Source: Phallusia mammillata (taxonomy: Eukaryota; Chordata; Ascidiacea; Phlebobranchia; Ascidiidae). From it: 64,000 bases of DNA. The translations under genes and the position numbers were made by a program. A model generated the notes under the pieces. That model saw only the letters and a list, made by a program, of their open reading frames with translations, was not told the origin of the DNA and ran no database searches. This document shows, in pieces, positions 11,749 to 24,700 of this stretch. How positions within the stretch are numbered: position 1 is the first letter of the stretch; every line of letters begins with the position of its first letter. The stretch spans positions 62,580 through 126,579 of the forward strand of contig QLIY01000247.1 in NCBI GenBank assembly GCA_003260075.1. Reading direction: 5' to 3'.

Positions 11749-14700
11749 ATCTGGGTCGGCGCGAAACAGTCACTTTTTGAGGGTTGTTGTCGTTATCGAC
11801 ACGATTTTAGGGGTCCGACAAAGGTGTGTTTATGCGCAAACACTGCTCTGAAAGCTTTTGCTATGAACCGCACACCTCTCTGTAAGTAAGGAATTTATAT
11901 TATAACCGCATTTTCATATTTGTTGAAACCACTATGTTTGGGACTAGGTTTCAAAATGAACTGATTTGTAGTCATAAGATTTTGGCATTGGTTTCTTCAA
12001 GACTTGTTCGGTTCGGATGTTCTATACACGTATTTATTAAGCGATTTTTTTGGCTTTGTAGCATTATTACAGCTTAAGAGCCCCTTCTCGTGGTGGAATT
12101 TTGTAATTTAATGATAAGATTCGTGAACAGTGCGAGATTTCAAATGACTTGGAATTATTACTTTTGTCTGTTTTGCATTTGATGTGTGGTTGATTTGGGA
12201 ATTTGTGCTAAATATTAAATCGCAGTTTTGTGTTTTTTGACACTAATTGTCAAGTTTATTATTAACAAATCTTTTGTCAGTCATCCAAATGCATCTTTTC
12301 CACATGTCCAGTATATTTGCCCAAACATGGTATTTGCATTGCTAGCGATTTGCCTTTGCCCTTACATGCTGTACTTAGTAGATGGGAGAAACACATGTTC
12401 GGTGTTATTATAGGAAACCCAAAACACTACGTTCAACCCATTTTAGGCAAAACATTAACTCCACGTGGCAACACTAAGAAACTGTTCACCACAGGAATTT
12501 GATGGCTTGTAATTTTACATATGTTGTTTGTTTACTAAGGTATTTTTAACCGATTTAAGACACGGTTACACTAACATAACTTTCACTATGTTTAAAATCA
12601 TTTAACATGCAGCCTTTTTGGTCGAATATACCACTCTTAATACCACTGAAATATTCTTAATCGTTCATTAGAAGAAATTGTTTGAGACAAACATATCATC
12701 GTAAGTAAATAAGACATATATAGTTACATTTTTGCAGGTAATGCTTAGACTTTGCCAATGAGTGCAACTTTACAATAATTTGATGAGCTACATGAATTAA
12801 TGGTTTGTTATGAAATTTCACGAATATGCGATTTGTTGTGAAAGTGTATCTCGGATTTTTTATTCATCTGCTTACGCCTCCTAACATACTGAGTACACTG
12901 TTGTTTAACACCCTCAGGCGGTTTAACCCGGCGAAAGCAGCAAATCAACACTAAACTTGTCGCGCCTTCACGGCTGTTTTAAAACGGTTCAAAGTCACTA
13001 TCATGGACACTTTGATTTAAACATGCTTAAAACAGTAGAACGGTTAACGATTTGTACATATTTTAGCCTGATGAATGCCAGTTATCATTTACTTCAACGA
13101 CTATTCAGCAAAACACTTTCCTGATATTTATTTAAAAATTTGACATGGTATATACCTAAACTTTAAACAAACTGTTAAGTTAAGCCACCGTAAAGAGTAA
13201 AACTCATCATGTTTCTGTGCTTTACCATTAACGTTTTCCACGTGATGCATGTTTCACAATACAACGTCGTCTTGTCAGCAAAATCCGTTCAACGTGATCC
13301 AAGTAATCTGATGTTTGTTGTCAGTTACGGTGTCGGCCAAACTCTTCACTACCCTATGTGTGTGGTCGGGCTGTTGGACAGCCAGATAGAGGTTTATTGT
13401 GCTGAAATTGACCGTACCCGCGCGTACAGCCATTGAAAGATGTGTGTATAGTGTGTAAAGCAAAAATTGGCAAATTTTTTTTTAAAAAATTGCAATGTTT
13501 CTTCTTAACTCAGTGTGGGACAACGTTTTGTGTTGCTAGGTGTTTTTTTGCAAAACCGTTTTTATAGTAGGTAGAACTGTTTAAAACTTCAAATGTCTTC
13601 AGACCAATGTATTTGTATGTTACAATTTCTCTGTAGAGAAGTAAAAAAATGACCCCGTCTGTGGTGGTACATAAGAGGTTTTCCCGTTTCAATGTTAAAA
13701 AGATCAAAAAGATCAAGTGTTGCAATGTAACGGGGACATTTGTAAAGCAACTTCCTGATGAAGAATTCGTTCTTCAGAAACATCAAAGAAATATGCTGTA
13801 ATATAATGTGCTATTAATCGACAGGCTTTGTGAAATATACTGTACTCGACATCCCAACCAAATCAAATGGCGACTTACGGCCGTCGTTTACGTTTATATG
13901 TCAAATAACTTCATCATGGCATGACTTGGCACTATTGAAACCATGTGTTTTAGTTTTCCATTGTAACTCACATCACATCACATCGCTTTGCCGTCATCAG
14001 CAATCGTAGTTGCGCAGAACTCTGGTATATTTGCGCAGAACATTCCTCTTTGTGAAAATAACCGCGCGAGGTAAAGTCGATGGAAAGGAATTTCGTCCTT
14101 CCACGCATCACTGCTAGCCAAGAGTTTTTCGTCGGGACCAACCCTCGCGTTTTTCGCTCAAAAATGTCTACAGCGCGACGGGCTCCAGCTTCTTCACCTG
14201 ATGTGTTTCTTTTTTGCTTGTGCTTCGTATTCTAGCGTTGAGTTGAGTTGCTCAAGGCGGTGTGCGCCCGTTCAAACAAGTTCGGCTGGCGATATAGCGT
14301 CGGCAAGACCGGAGATTAATTGCACGTTCGGCCATTAGCAAACGGTGATTACGGATTCGCTAAAGCTAAAACTTTTCCTATGTAAAGGTGGTGTCTCAGG
14401 CTAGGCTTTTATGGCTGTGCATTAGCCTTACTTGACATTAATTGCTGCCACAAAGGTTTTTGGATGTATTGAAAGGTCGGAGGTGACGGTTTGAAGACTG
14501 AAAGAACTGTACAGCATCTATTTGTAAATTCTTCTTCTTTTCTGGAAAGGTAAGGATGCTAAAGTTGTACAGAATATCATAGCCTGACTCTAATATATTG
14601 CAGTAAATCACCATAGAAGCAGGCCGCATGAAAAAACATCCAAATGCATTATACATGTTTTAAACGCGAAAATCGTTTGTAATTAGGTTAATTTGTGAAA

Positions 14701-17700
14701 TATACACCCCATATGTGAAAAATATTGTTTCATTGTCTTCCTAATGTTAAAGCTTTTATCGCAGTAAAATGGATCTTTTTCAAATCACATGTATTTGTGT
14801 AGACATAACTTCAGACTCTAGTTTATCATTAACTCGTTGTTACAAGATTGTTCAGCTGAGATGTATCGCACGGCACACTATACAAATCATGATCGCTTTA
14901 TCAAACTAGAGATACAATGCGGCTTTTATCAAGCTAAACAGTAAATTATTTCTTATGATGTTGTTCTGCCGTGGTTATATGCTTGAAGATTCCAAGTAAC
15001 ATAACACTTTTTCGAGTTTTTTACGTCGTTTGCCACATTGCGATTTCTCATTTGCTTTGTGTGTTGTTTGGTATGGGTTAAAAGTATTAAACCTTTCATA
15101 GAAGTGTGCGGATTAATGTAAATGCTTTATCACGTCCGAAACGGTACAATATTTCAGATTAGCGATTTAGCAACCCAGGGTAAATCACTACAAAATCATT
15201 GTTCCCTTTTCAAACCAAAGACTATGAAAAGCCTTGACCGCCCGAGCGTAACGCCATAATGTTCAGTTCAGCCTGTGCGCTTTAATAAAACCTGGTTTAC
15301 TGACTGGCTTTTTGGCGACAGGACGCCTGACTACTGATGTGGAACCACGCTTGGTAAAACTGGGCGGAAATTTAAGCATCTACAAATATTGTGGTATAAT
15401 CACTTTGGTTAACCTATTTTTTTCATAGCGTTGGAATGGTGTACCCGTGGTACATTGAACTTACAACCAATTTTGTTTTGTGGTATACAAACATACGTAC
15501 GTCTCATGTGTAAATGTTTTTTTTCTTCTGTCTGAAATGATTTAGTGCACCTTTCGTGAGGGGTGCATTCTGAATAGTTGTTTAGTTCGGTATCTGATGT
15601 TAGATAAAATGTTTGGCTGTTGGAAAAATCGTTTTTTGGTAATTGGCTCCATATGTGTGTACATTAACAAAAGTTGCGTGAACTTAGTATCCTCTTAACG
15701 CGACCCATTACTATCACCTATTAAAAGGATATTAGATCCAAATAAAAGGGTTCATAGTCTCGGTGTCGGATAACATTACAATACCACTGAGACAGTTGAA
15801 ACACGACCCAATGCCAAGTAGGGTAGGATTTAAACTCATTTGCGTACGAGCTTGTTTACTAATACTGTCCATGCCGTCATACTATCTAAAACGCAAAAAG
15901 TGCAACAGTAACCGTCCTATTAAGAGGCCACTTGGTCGCCGAACTTGCTGTGCTCGCCCGAGGCGGTTGCATGGACCTTCTCAGTCATTCCTGTGGTTAG
16001 GTTACTTTTCTTGCTTTAATGCACGAGTAGCATTAGCCAGAAAAGTGCGGCTGACGTTGAAAGTCAAGCCCATCATTACAAACCTAGTTTCTCCTTGGCT
16101 CTGCCGATAAACTATACACGATTTAATGCTTCTCAGGCCTTGTTATAGATCCCTAATGCCCTAAACACTTGGGTAAAAACCGTTAATGTGGCGTTGGCAT
16201 TCTTGTTTTACAATGTTGGATAATACTTTACTGATTTCAGTTATTCAAATTGTTTTTTATAAAAACAACGTTTTTGTCACTAAGAAATTGTTTGTATCTT
16301 ACGTTCAAAACGCGACTTGTCTTAAATTTGGATGCAGAAGGCAATATTATACTGCAACTGTTTGTGCATTTCGTTTACATTCAACATAAATACAGCACAC
16401 GAACTTGCATTTAACCTCTGGTGCTTTTTATAATCATGTACTAGTTATTTGGTACAGAAGGTTACCAACTGTTCTAGTCCTTCTATAATGAAGGTCAAAG
16501 TGCTTGTGGTTTCTGCTTGGTTTTGAGACCAAAATGTTTTTCCCTCTGCGTACGCTATTTAATCAAATGTTTTTTCTATTTATTCTGTATGCTTTTGCAT
16601 TATTTTGTACATTTCATTCGAAAATCGGGGCATTTGTCAGCATATTAGATGTTTGGTGCAAATAACCAACGTAATAACTCAGTTAATATTCGAATTTGCC
16701 ACAAAGTCCAGTCATATGAGTGGGCTATGAATTGGAAAGTTATTTTACGAGGAACTTTGTAACTAACCACATCCTGGTAATATACACAAAACGCGTCCAG
16801 AGAGGGAGACAATCCAAACAAATTTTCTTTTTGTGTTTATACCCGCTTCGTAGGGGTCAGTAAATCAATTAAATCTTTTCTCTGTGTGGGGGTATAATAA
16901 ACGTGTGGTTGTTATGTGATAAACCTAACAACAATTTTGCAACAACAAAAAATGTTTACAAATCCACGTTTCTTCGTAATGATTTACAAAATTCCATAAC
17001 TTTAACATGGAATGTTTACAAAAGAGTGACGTTGTCATTATTGTTTTTTTGGTTATTAGTTTTCAGTAACTGAAAGCTGAATATTGTGTGTTAAGCACTG
17101 GACTTGCGTTTGGGTTAATACATTTGTTAATATCCTTGTTAAATAGGCGTTATCAACCTTGCAGTCAAGTTTCTACAGTTTTATTTGCACGAAGTGTCAT
17201 CCAAGTACATTCCTACCTGACTAACGCTGACCATGACCACGTGTCAAATTTCAACCAATCATAGCCCTAAGCGGCGTTTCAAAGCTCTCTGATCAACGTA
17301 ATCCGACTGGGCCGTAACTTTTCTGCTCTTTGTTGTTGTTTTAGGTCTTTTCACGCGCCGGCGAGTTTTAGTGGGCAGCAGAGAATAATTGGGTTGTTGT
17401 TGTTTGTTTCCAGTCTCTTGTGCGAAGGTCTACAGGCAGAGAGAATAAGGTTGCCTATTGTGGATTGTTGTCATGTATGATAACACATTGCTGTTCACTG
17501 TAGTTGCGGGATAGTCTGATGCTAATAATACAATAGTAAGTTGTTCGTGACAGTTAAGAGATCATTTGATATTTGCATTACTTTTTCGTGTATGCGTTGT
17601 TTAAAACATTGCGTAACTACCTTGATACTATCAGGTACTAATTCATTTTTGCGCATTTTTGCCAATAATAGTTTATCTGTAGGAACTTTATAAAAAGGAA

Positions 17701-20700
17701 ATGAAGAAGAATTGTTACAGTTGTAAAAGTACGCGTCTCATCAACAAGTGTATGTAGAAGTATTGAATGCTATTCAAAACGGGTTTTTAATTTTTGTAGC
17801 AAATCATTTGATGCAGAAACTGCTTGTGTTTTTTGCTTGTGTCTATTTGCCGACTTTACCTATAAGCTGAAGAAAACAGTCCAGCGAAAACTTTTCTATT
17901 TAAATTAAAAGCCATTGAAGTTCACATCTTTTGTGCAAACTTATCTATGTAATTTGCGTTATTCACCAAATGGTCGTCATGAATCCACAAGCTTTCACCT
18001 TATCTAAAAATGCCGCACTTTTGTTAAACTGTAAGCCCCAACGCAATCAATGTTTCGTTGTATTGGTTTACTTTAAGATAATTCGCCATACATAAGCTTT
18101 ATCATGGATCCAATTTACGACATACTATATCAGGTACATTACAACGCATGCTAGCAGACTTTAAAACACGATTCAAAACTTACAAAGTTATCTAGCAGCA
18201 ACGCAGCATCCCTATAGAGTTGCAAGGATTTCGTGTAAATGGTGGATAACTGGCATTTTTGGCATTACCTTGCGTGAAATTTGGCCTCCGAAACGGTCAT
18301 GCTTTGACCACATGTCAGGTCTTACCAAACAAAGTTACGCTTACTCGGCATTATCCCGTACTCCCCGCACTCTAATGCGATTCTCCAGGGCGCATTAATG
18401 TCGTCTTGCCCTGTTTTACGCTGTACCCAGTCAAGAAGATTTGCTCTGCCCTTTACTAGTGACTTTTCGGTGGCATTTATACAGTTTTTCAGTGCTTAAG
18501 ATGTTTTGTAGTACTTTTACATTACATAGGTGTGGTTTGCTTTAATGCATGTTACTATAAGTATAACTTGAAATGAATGTTGAAACATATTAGCTCAAAA
18601 CGTCGACTTAAAAACTTATGCGATTCTACTTGACTAACTTTTGTACAAATACGTTTTTCCTAGGGTTCACAAGATATTTAACTTGAATATCAAAGGCATG
18701 TGTATAAATGTGCTTACTATATTGTTTTTCAAAGGCCTTTGCAATAGGTGGTATCTAGATAGCATACTGGATGGTTTAATTAGGTGAACAGTTTTTTATT
18801 TTAGCAGGAAAATTGTGACCAAAACCAAAAAATGTATTTTGCGACGTCGCCTAAATTACAACATACGAGCACACACAAATTTGCTTGTAGCCTTACGGTG
18901 GGTACAAGAAAACAATTAACTCTCCACTGAAGCATAGGGTGTCCTTGTTTGTTGTTCAACCAACTAATTCCATTTGTAACAACGCCCTCTCAAGCAACGT
19001 ATATTTATCACCAAAACAGCGGTTTGCATCATCAACACACCCTTACGTAATGCAACTTGATCACTTAAACCAGTCTGGGAACTTAAAGCGTTTAGTGCAC
19101 AATTGTTAAAATGCATGGTGCATATATAGACATCAATACTAAAAGACTAATATTTGCAGCACTTTTTAAATCACACAATAGTCACTGCTTTGTATGTAGT
19201 ATGTCTATTCAGTTGATTGATAACTTAAAGGCTTTTGTTATGTTCAGTTATTGGCCTAATTTGTTGCTTCGACATTTGTCTGTTGTTGAAAGTTGCAATT
19301 TTTGTATCGGTTGTCAGCTGTAACGAAACCTCTAGGCCATTTCTTTATACGAACTACAGAACAGCACGAAAAAATTAGGCAAAGCTGACAAAGTGGTATT
19401 TAAAGCTTTCCAAATATGTCGTCTACATTTTTATTGGATATATCTCTTGCTTAATCCACAAGGTAGACAAGATCTTAACTTATTTAATAACAATAATCAG
19501 CAACAAGCATGCACAATCGGCTTAAACTATCGCTTGTGTGAACTTTAATCCCCGATAAGTTACAGTTTTTAAAGCAATAACCTGACACAAAAGCTTCTTA
19601 AAGTTGTCAAGGTATGGAATGCTATTAATTTGAACCATACTGTCGTTTCAAAATGCTCAACAAAAATTTTGTTGCAGGCGGGCTCTGGTCTAAAAAGATT
19701 AAGTCAACTTCAAAGCTATTCTACCACTGCTGTTGCAGGTGGGCTCTGATCTAATCGGTGTCATTTTACTCGCTGTAGGGCGCTGTTAAGCTACGTGGGT
19801 CGGAACGTGTGAGAGTCGAGAATCTTCCATCTGGGGAATCGATTCTTGAACTTGAAGATTTAAGACCAACAGACGCTGGTTCATATCGTTGCGTGGCAAC
19901 AAACATCGCCGGAAAAGCTTCGTGCTCTGTGGAATTAATACTTACAGGTACTAGATTTAGTAAAACCAGTGGTACTTAAACCTTTTCATATTTTTTTTCA
20001 TAGCTCACATATTTATTAACAGTTAAGCTTGCATGTAACCAGCAATTTCACGTTATTTCGTTATATTATCTGATGGACTATGGATACTTTATTAACCAAG
20101 TCAGCCATTTACAGCCCTTTAAACAAACTAACTTTGCTTTGCATATTATGCAAATAGACGAGTAAATTCTGCTTATCGTGTTTAAGCAGAGAAAGACTAG
20201 CGTGCAGTGGGAGTCAAACCATTTCCCCTGGAAAATATAATATTTGACTGGGGAGACATTATACTTTTAAGATTGCCCAATCGGTTGAAGATTTTTTTTA
20301 AAATTGCCTGGACATTTGCAAACCTTTGTTCTTGCAAACCCCTGGAAACCTAAATTGATTGATACTTTTTGGCAGCGTACCTTAAAATTTGTGGTAATCA
20401 CCGTAACGGGTCGAGGTGCCTCACCGGATTATTTAATTTTCTTCATCTTGTGGTCATAAACCATGTTTCCACAACAATCATGCGTTTAAATGCAACTAAA
20501 TGCAACTTTGCAGGGCTTAGGTAAGAAAAAGTTTCACCAATAGCCAAGTTTCACTTTTGTCCTTCTACATAAAATGTTTGTTCAAATGAACATTATTCCA
20601 CTAAAATCAAGTATAAGACTTCAAATGGGGTTACTTTTACGTTTTAACATAGGTCTAGTAAATACTAAACGACGGTTTCAGTGATGGATTAAAACCATCA

Positions 20701-21642
20701 TCATCAGGGTTTAAACTGATGATCACTGTTTGCCCCTTTCAGCGATAAAAGAGTAAAACTAATAGACTGTAAAATCCTTGGTTTGAATAAAATCAGTCAG
20801 TTTCATGTGAAGGAATATATATTTCGCGTAAATGGCATTATCAGCCTAGTAAATATGTACGTAATCATGAAAAACATCTAAACCTGTACAAAACCAAACC
20901 CCCCCCCCCCTATTTAATTTTCTTCATCTTGTGGTCATAAACCATGTTTCCACAACAAACATGCGTTTAAATGCAACTTTGCAGGGCTTAGGTAAGAAAA
21001 AGTTTCACCAATAGCCAAGTTTCAACACTTTTGTCCTTCTGTATAAAATGCTTGTTCAAATGAACACTATTCCACAAAAATCAAGTATAAGACTTCAACA
21101 GGGGTTACTTTTTCGTTTTAACATAGGTCTAGTAAATACTAAACGACGGTTTCAGTAATGGATTAAAACCATCAACAGCAGGGCTTAAACTGACGTTCAC
21201 TGTTTGCCCCTTTCAGCAATAAAACAGTAAAACCAATAGACGATAAAATCCTTAGTTTAAAACCAATTCAGTCATTTTCATGTGAAGGAATATATTTCGC
21301 GTCTCGTAAATATGTAAGTAATCATAAAAAACATCTAACCCTACACATAACCAAACCATTAAGAATTTGTTGTCTCACAGCGAAAGAAAGTGTCTCCCAA
21401 ATGGCTCAAGATCGCCCTCCAGCGTTCAGTCAGTCTCTCCTACCAGCTGAAGTTCGAGTTGGAAACCGAATTCGATTCGAATGTAAAGTGGAAGGAAGAC
21501 CGAAACCAACAGTTGTATGGAATAAGGTAAGCCACTCGAAAATAAAATCATAAGGTCGCAGGCTGTAATCTCACAGTTTTTACATTTAACGTTGATTATA
21601 ATCGGACAAATGTTTTATTGAATCTATCTGATGAAAAGGTGT

Positions 21643-21705
<63 letters not shown>

Positions 21706-24700
21706 ATCTGAACGAAAACTTTTAACAGCTGCAGTTTGTTGAAGAAGGTCAGTAATGTCATTTAAGTACAGTTTAGAGCATTTAAGGATTATTGGTAACA
21801 TTTCATATATTTTCTAATTCTGAGGACAGTTGGACTGGCTTTCCATTCATTTGTAGTATCGGCGTTGCCTACTCAGTCACAAGTTTCTAAATAAAAAAAC
21901 AGTTATTTTGCACTACAAGCTGATCTTAAGAAGACTACCGTCTTGTCGCGTAAAAACGCTGTCAGTCTGATCATTACATTCCTAAGAAAGTGTTCGGCGT
22001 TCAGTTTATTTGCTGTTTATGCGTTGGCACAGGGCCTAACAGGTGTGCAATGCTCGTATCTGTACCACAGGGCTAAGCTCAAACGAAGGCTAAGTGACAC
22101 GTAAAAGTTTCTGTGTTTGCAATAAACCAACTTTAGCTATGTGGTAATTGCTGACACGGGATAGACCTAGTGCCCTGTTCGATAACCTCAAGGCCATGTC
22201 AGTTAAATGCTTAAATGGGGATGGGTTTAGGAGGGCATTGGTATGTCAAAATTGTCGCCCTGTATTTCCCCTCAAGGTCGTTTGCTTTTCCGCTTCAAAA
22301 CAGGTAAACGCCAAAACAGTCGGTTCAAATTACCTGAGGTGAGAATAGGTGATGTGTATAATGACTTGGTCAGTTTTTTGAACAATGGTTGGTATAATTC
22401 CCTGCATAATTTCCCACGAAAATTTTTTAACGAATTTTTTTTTAATTTTGTGTGGTAAAAAGAGAAGTATAGGGATTTTTTAGATTTTTGTTTTCAGTCA
22501 AGAACATATATAATGCGACTAACATATGAAATAAAACATATGAATATAAATAATATTTTGTGGATGCTACAATGTCCTAATTTTGAGATGAAAAAGCTTG
22601 ACCCAAATAGTTGTTAAAATGGTGTCTGACATGTATTTTAATTTCTACTGTCTATGAAGTGGCATTCTAGTCCCAGTTAATGCAAGTGTGTTGTTCTACT
22701 TTTCTCGCTCCATTGCACCGTATTTCACAACAAAACCGACCCATAATTGGCAGCGGCTTTTACCATACAGGCCTAATACCGCACCGCGAAGCCAGTCAAT
22801 GAGTCACCCAGCACACCTTAAGGCATAATTTGATGGAGGCCTTGTACCTTTTGCCGCCTCGTAATAGCCCATGGTTTCCTGAAACATAGTCGGGTTTAAG
22901 GCTTGGCCCTGGAGTATTTTATTGACGGGCGTTTAACAGGGGGAATTTTGTGCAAGCAGATGAACTGAAAGATTGCTGTTGTTAATTTGAAAACATATTG
23001 AGTTCCTTGTGCTTAAAGCACCATGAAAACTTTGTTGTGGCTTACCCAAATTCAAATTCTTAAGCTTTGGTGTGCATTGATTACATTTGCCCTTTTTTAC
23101 ATCAAACAGAAGTTCATTCAAACAATGGTAATATCAAAATATTTTTTACAGACTTGTACATACATTTTCCAGCTTATACAACCGGAAATTGCAATTGACC
23201 AGTAACGCAAATCACAGACCAATCACACAGTCACAAAAAATAAATTTCCTTCCGTGAAAATGAGTAAATGGCTTGTGGTGCTAGAACAAGAAAAATCACT
23301 AGCTTGAAAATCGACAAATTTCGAACAATTTTATAACATTTAAATCACTCACCTAATAGACCAGTTTAACACAAGACGAGAAACGATTTACGATAAAAAC
23401 GTGACACAATTTTATACATGCGAGCCATCTTCAAAGCACCGACACACCCATGTAATTTGAAATCCACACTCTTGAAATTCCCTTCATGCAAACGCCTGTC
23501 GACTAAGGCTGCAAATTCCTTTGCACGAATCCATAACAAAACTAAAGCAGCATTGGTTGGCTTATACAGAACAGCTGCTGCTGGCGAAATGCGCTGGTAT
23601 TCAAACGATCTTTTTGCCTGGATAAGTTTCCCAGTTGCAGGACTGTAAATCAATGTGACAGGCGATCTTTCGTTGAATTCTATTGGTGAAGGCGAACGTG
23701 ATTTTTAGGGACTTGCTTGTGAAGCTGAAACATTCTTGCTTGAAGCTTTTTTAGACTGTGTGACTTGTGTCAAGAAAAGCAAATGTTTTTTTTTCAAATT
23801 TAAAATATGAAATATATAGTCTACTTTGTCAGTTATAGGTAGGGAGTAAGAAGCCTGGTTACTACCATCAAATATCTTTAATTGTTTTATGATCCACAAT
23901 TATGTTTCTCACCTTTGGAAGTTTTAGCAATGCTGTTCCTGTATCAAAAAAATGTTGTTGTGGTTTTTCATTGCTTTTTCTTTCATTGCATTGCTTTACC
24001 TGTTAGGCAAGCGATAACGCCTGGATTTTCATCAACAAAATACCTGCAACTTAAAATGTTTTTGCAGTAAATCCACCCCTTAGTGTTCATTTTAACTTGG
24101 CCACCAGCATTGCCAAAGTTGCCTTATCATTGCCATTATAAGCCGGTGTGGGGAGCCCTTGTCATCATATGTCAAATTTCCTTTCTTTTCTTCCATGCCG
24201 TTTCTTTATGTTAGATGGTCCATCATTACTCTGACTGTCAGATAGAAGATGATACGATATATTTAGGGGCTTAGCTTCCGTTTAAGATACGTTCTGCTGG
24301 AAAATGTGTAACGCCGTGTAATCTTTTTGTTTATTCAACAAGATAGAAAATGTTTAAAAAACGGTTGTAAAGTTGTTGTCTTGACAAACCTTATCAAAGC
24401 AATGTATTAGCCAATTTGTGATAGCTTTGTAAGGCTGTTTTTGGTTTTGTTTGAATTTGGTTTGCAGAAGGACTTTTAATGGTTGATTTTTTTTGTTTCG
24501 CGGTCAATTTTACTTACCATTTCTTTTCAGAATTCTGCAGCAGTCTAGCATGTAACTGAAATATTAAAAAAAACAAGTGAATTCGTTTGTTTTTGTCTAA
24601 GACAGTGGTTCTTAACCTCCCCCCCCCCTGAAATATTAAAAAAAACAAGTGAATTCGTTTGTTTTTGTCTAAGACATCTTCTTAACTCAATTCTCTATCG

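Larger units (their letters stand above)
8092..19778. other. MYLK intron 2 (11.7 kb)
   Basis: This intron splits Ig1. I found no further Ig, FN3 or other recognisable coding exon. It contains three poly-C tracts (10934, 11052, 11655), a 106-bp duplication (10945-11050 and 11358-11463), two copies of a 24-bp repeat just before exon 3 (19670-19693, 19731-19754), and otherwise AT-rich unique sequence. Its size leaves room for enhancers or an alternative promoter, but I see no specific site that I can defend. Confidence 0.7.

Noticed and set aside
11585..11889. Frames reading polyproline (+ strand) or polyglycine (- strand) across the C93 tract
   Set aside because: They exist only because a homopolymer C tract has no stop codon. 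No splice or domain support. The same applies to the frames over C56 (21644) and C50 (28495).
15763..16110. 115-codon + strand ORF in intron 2
   Set aside because: Random-looking composition and no splice or family support.
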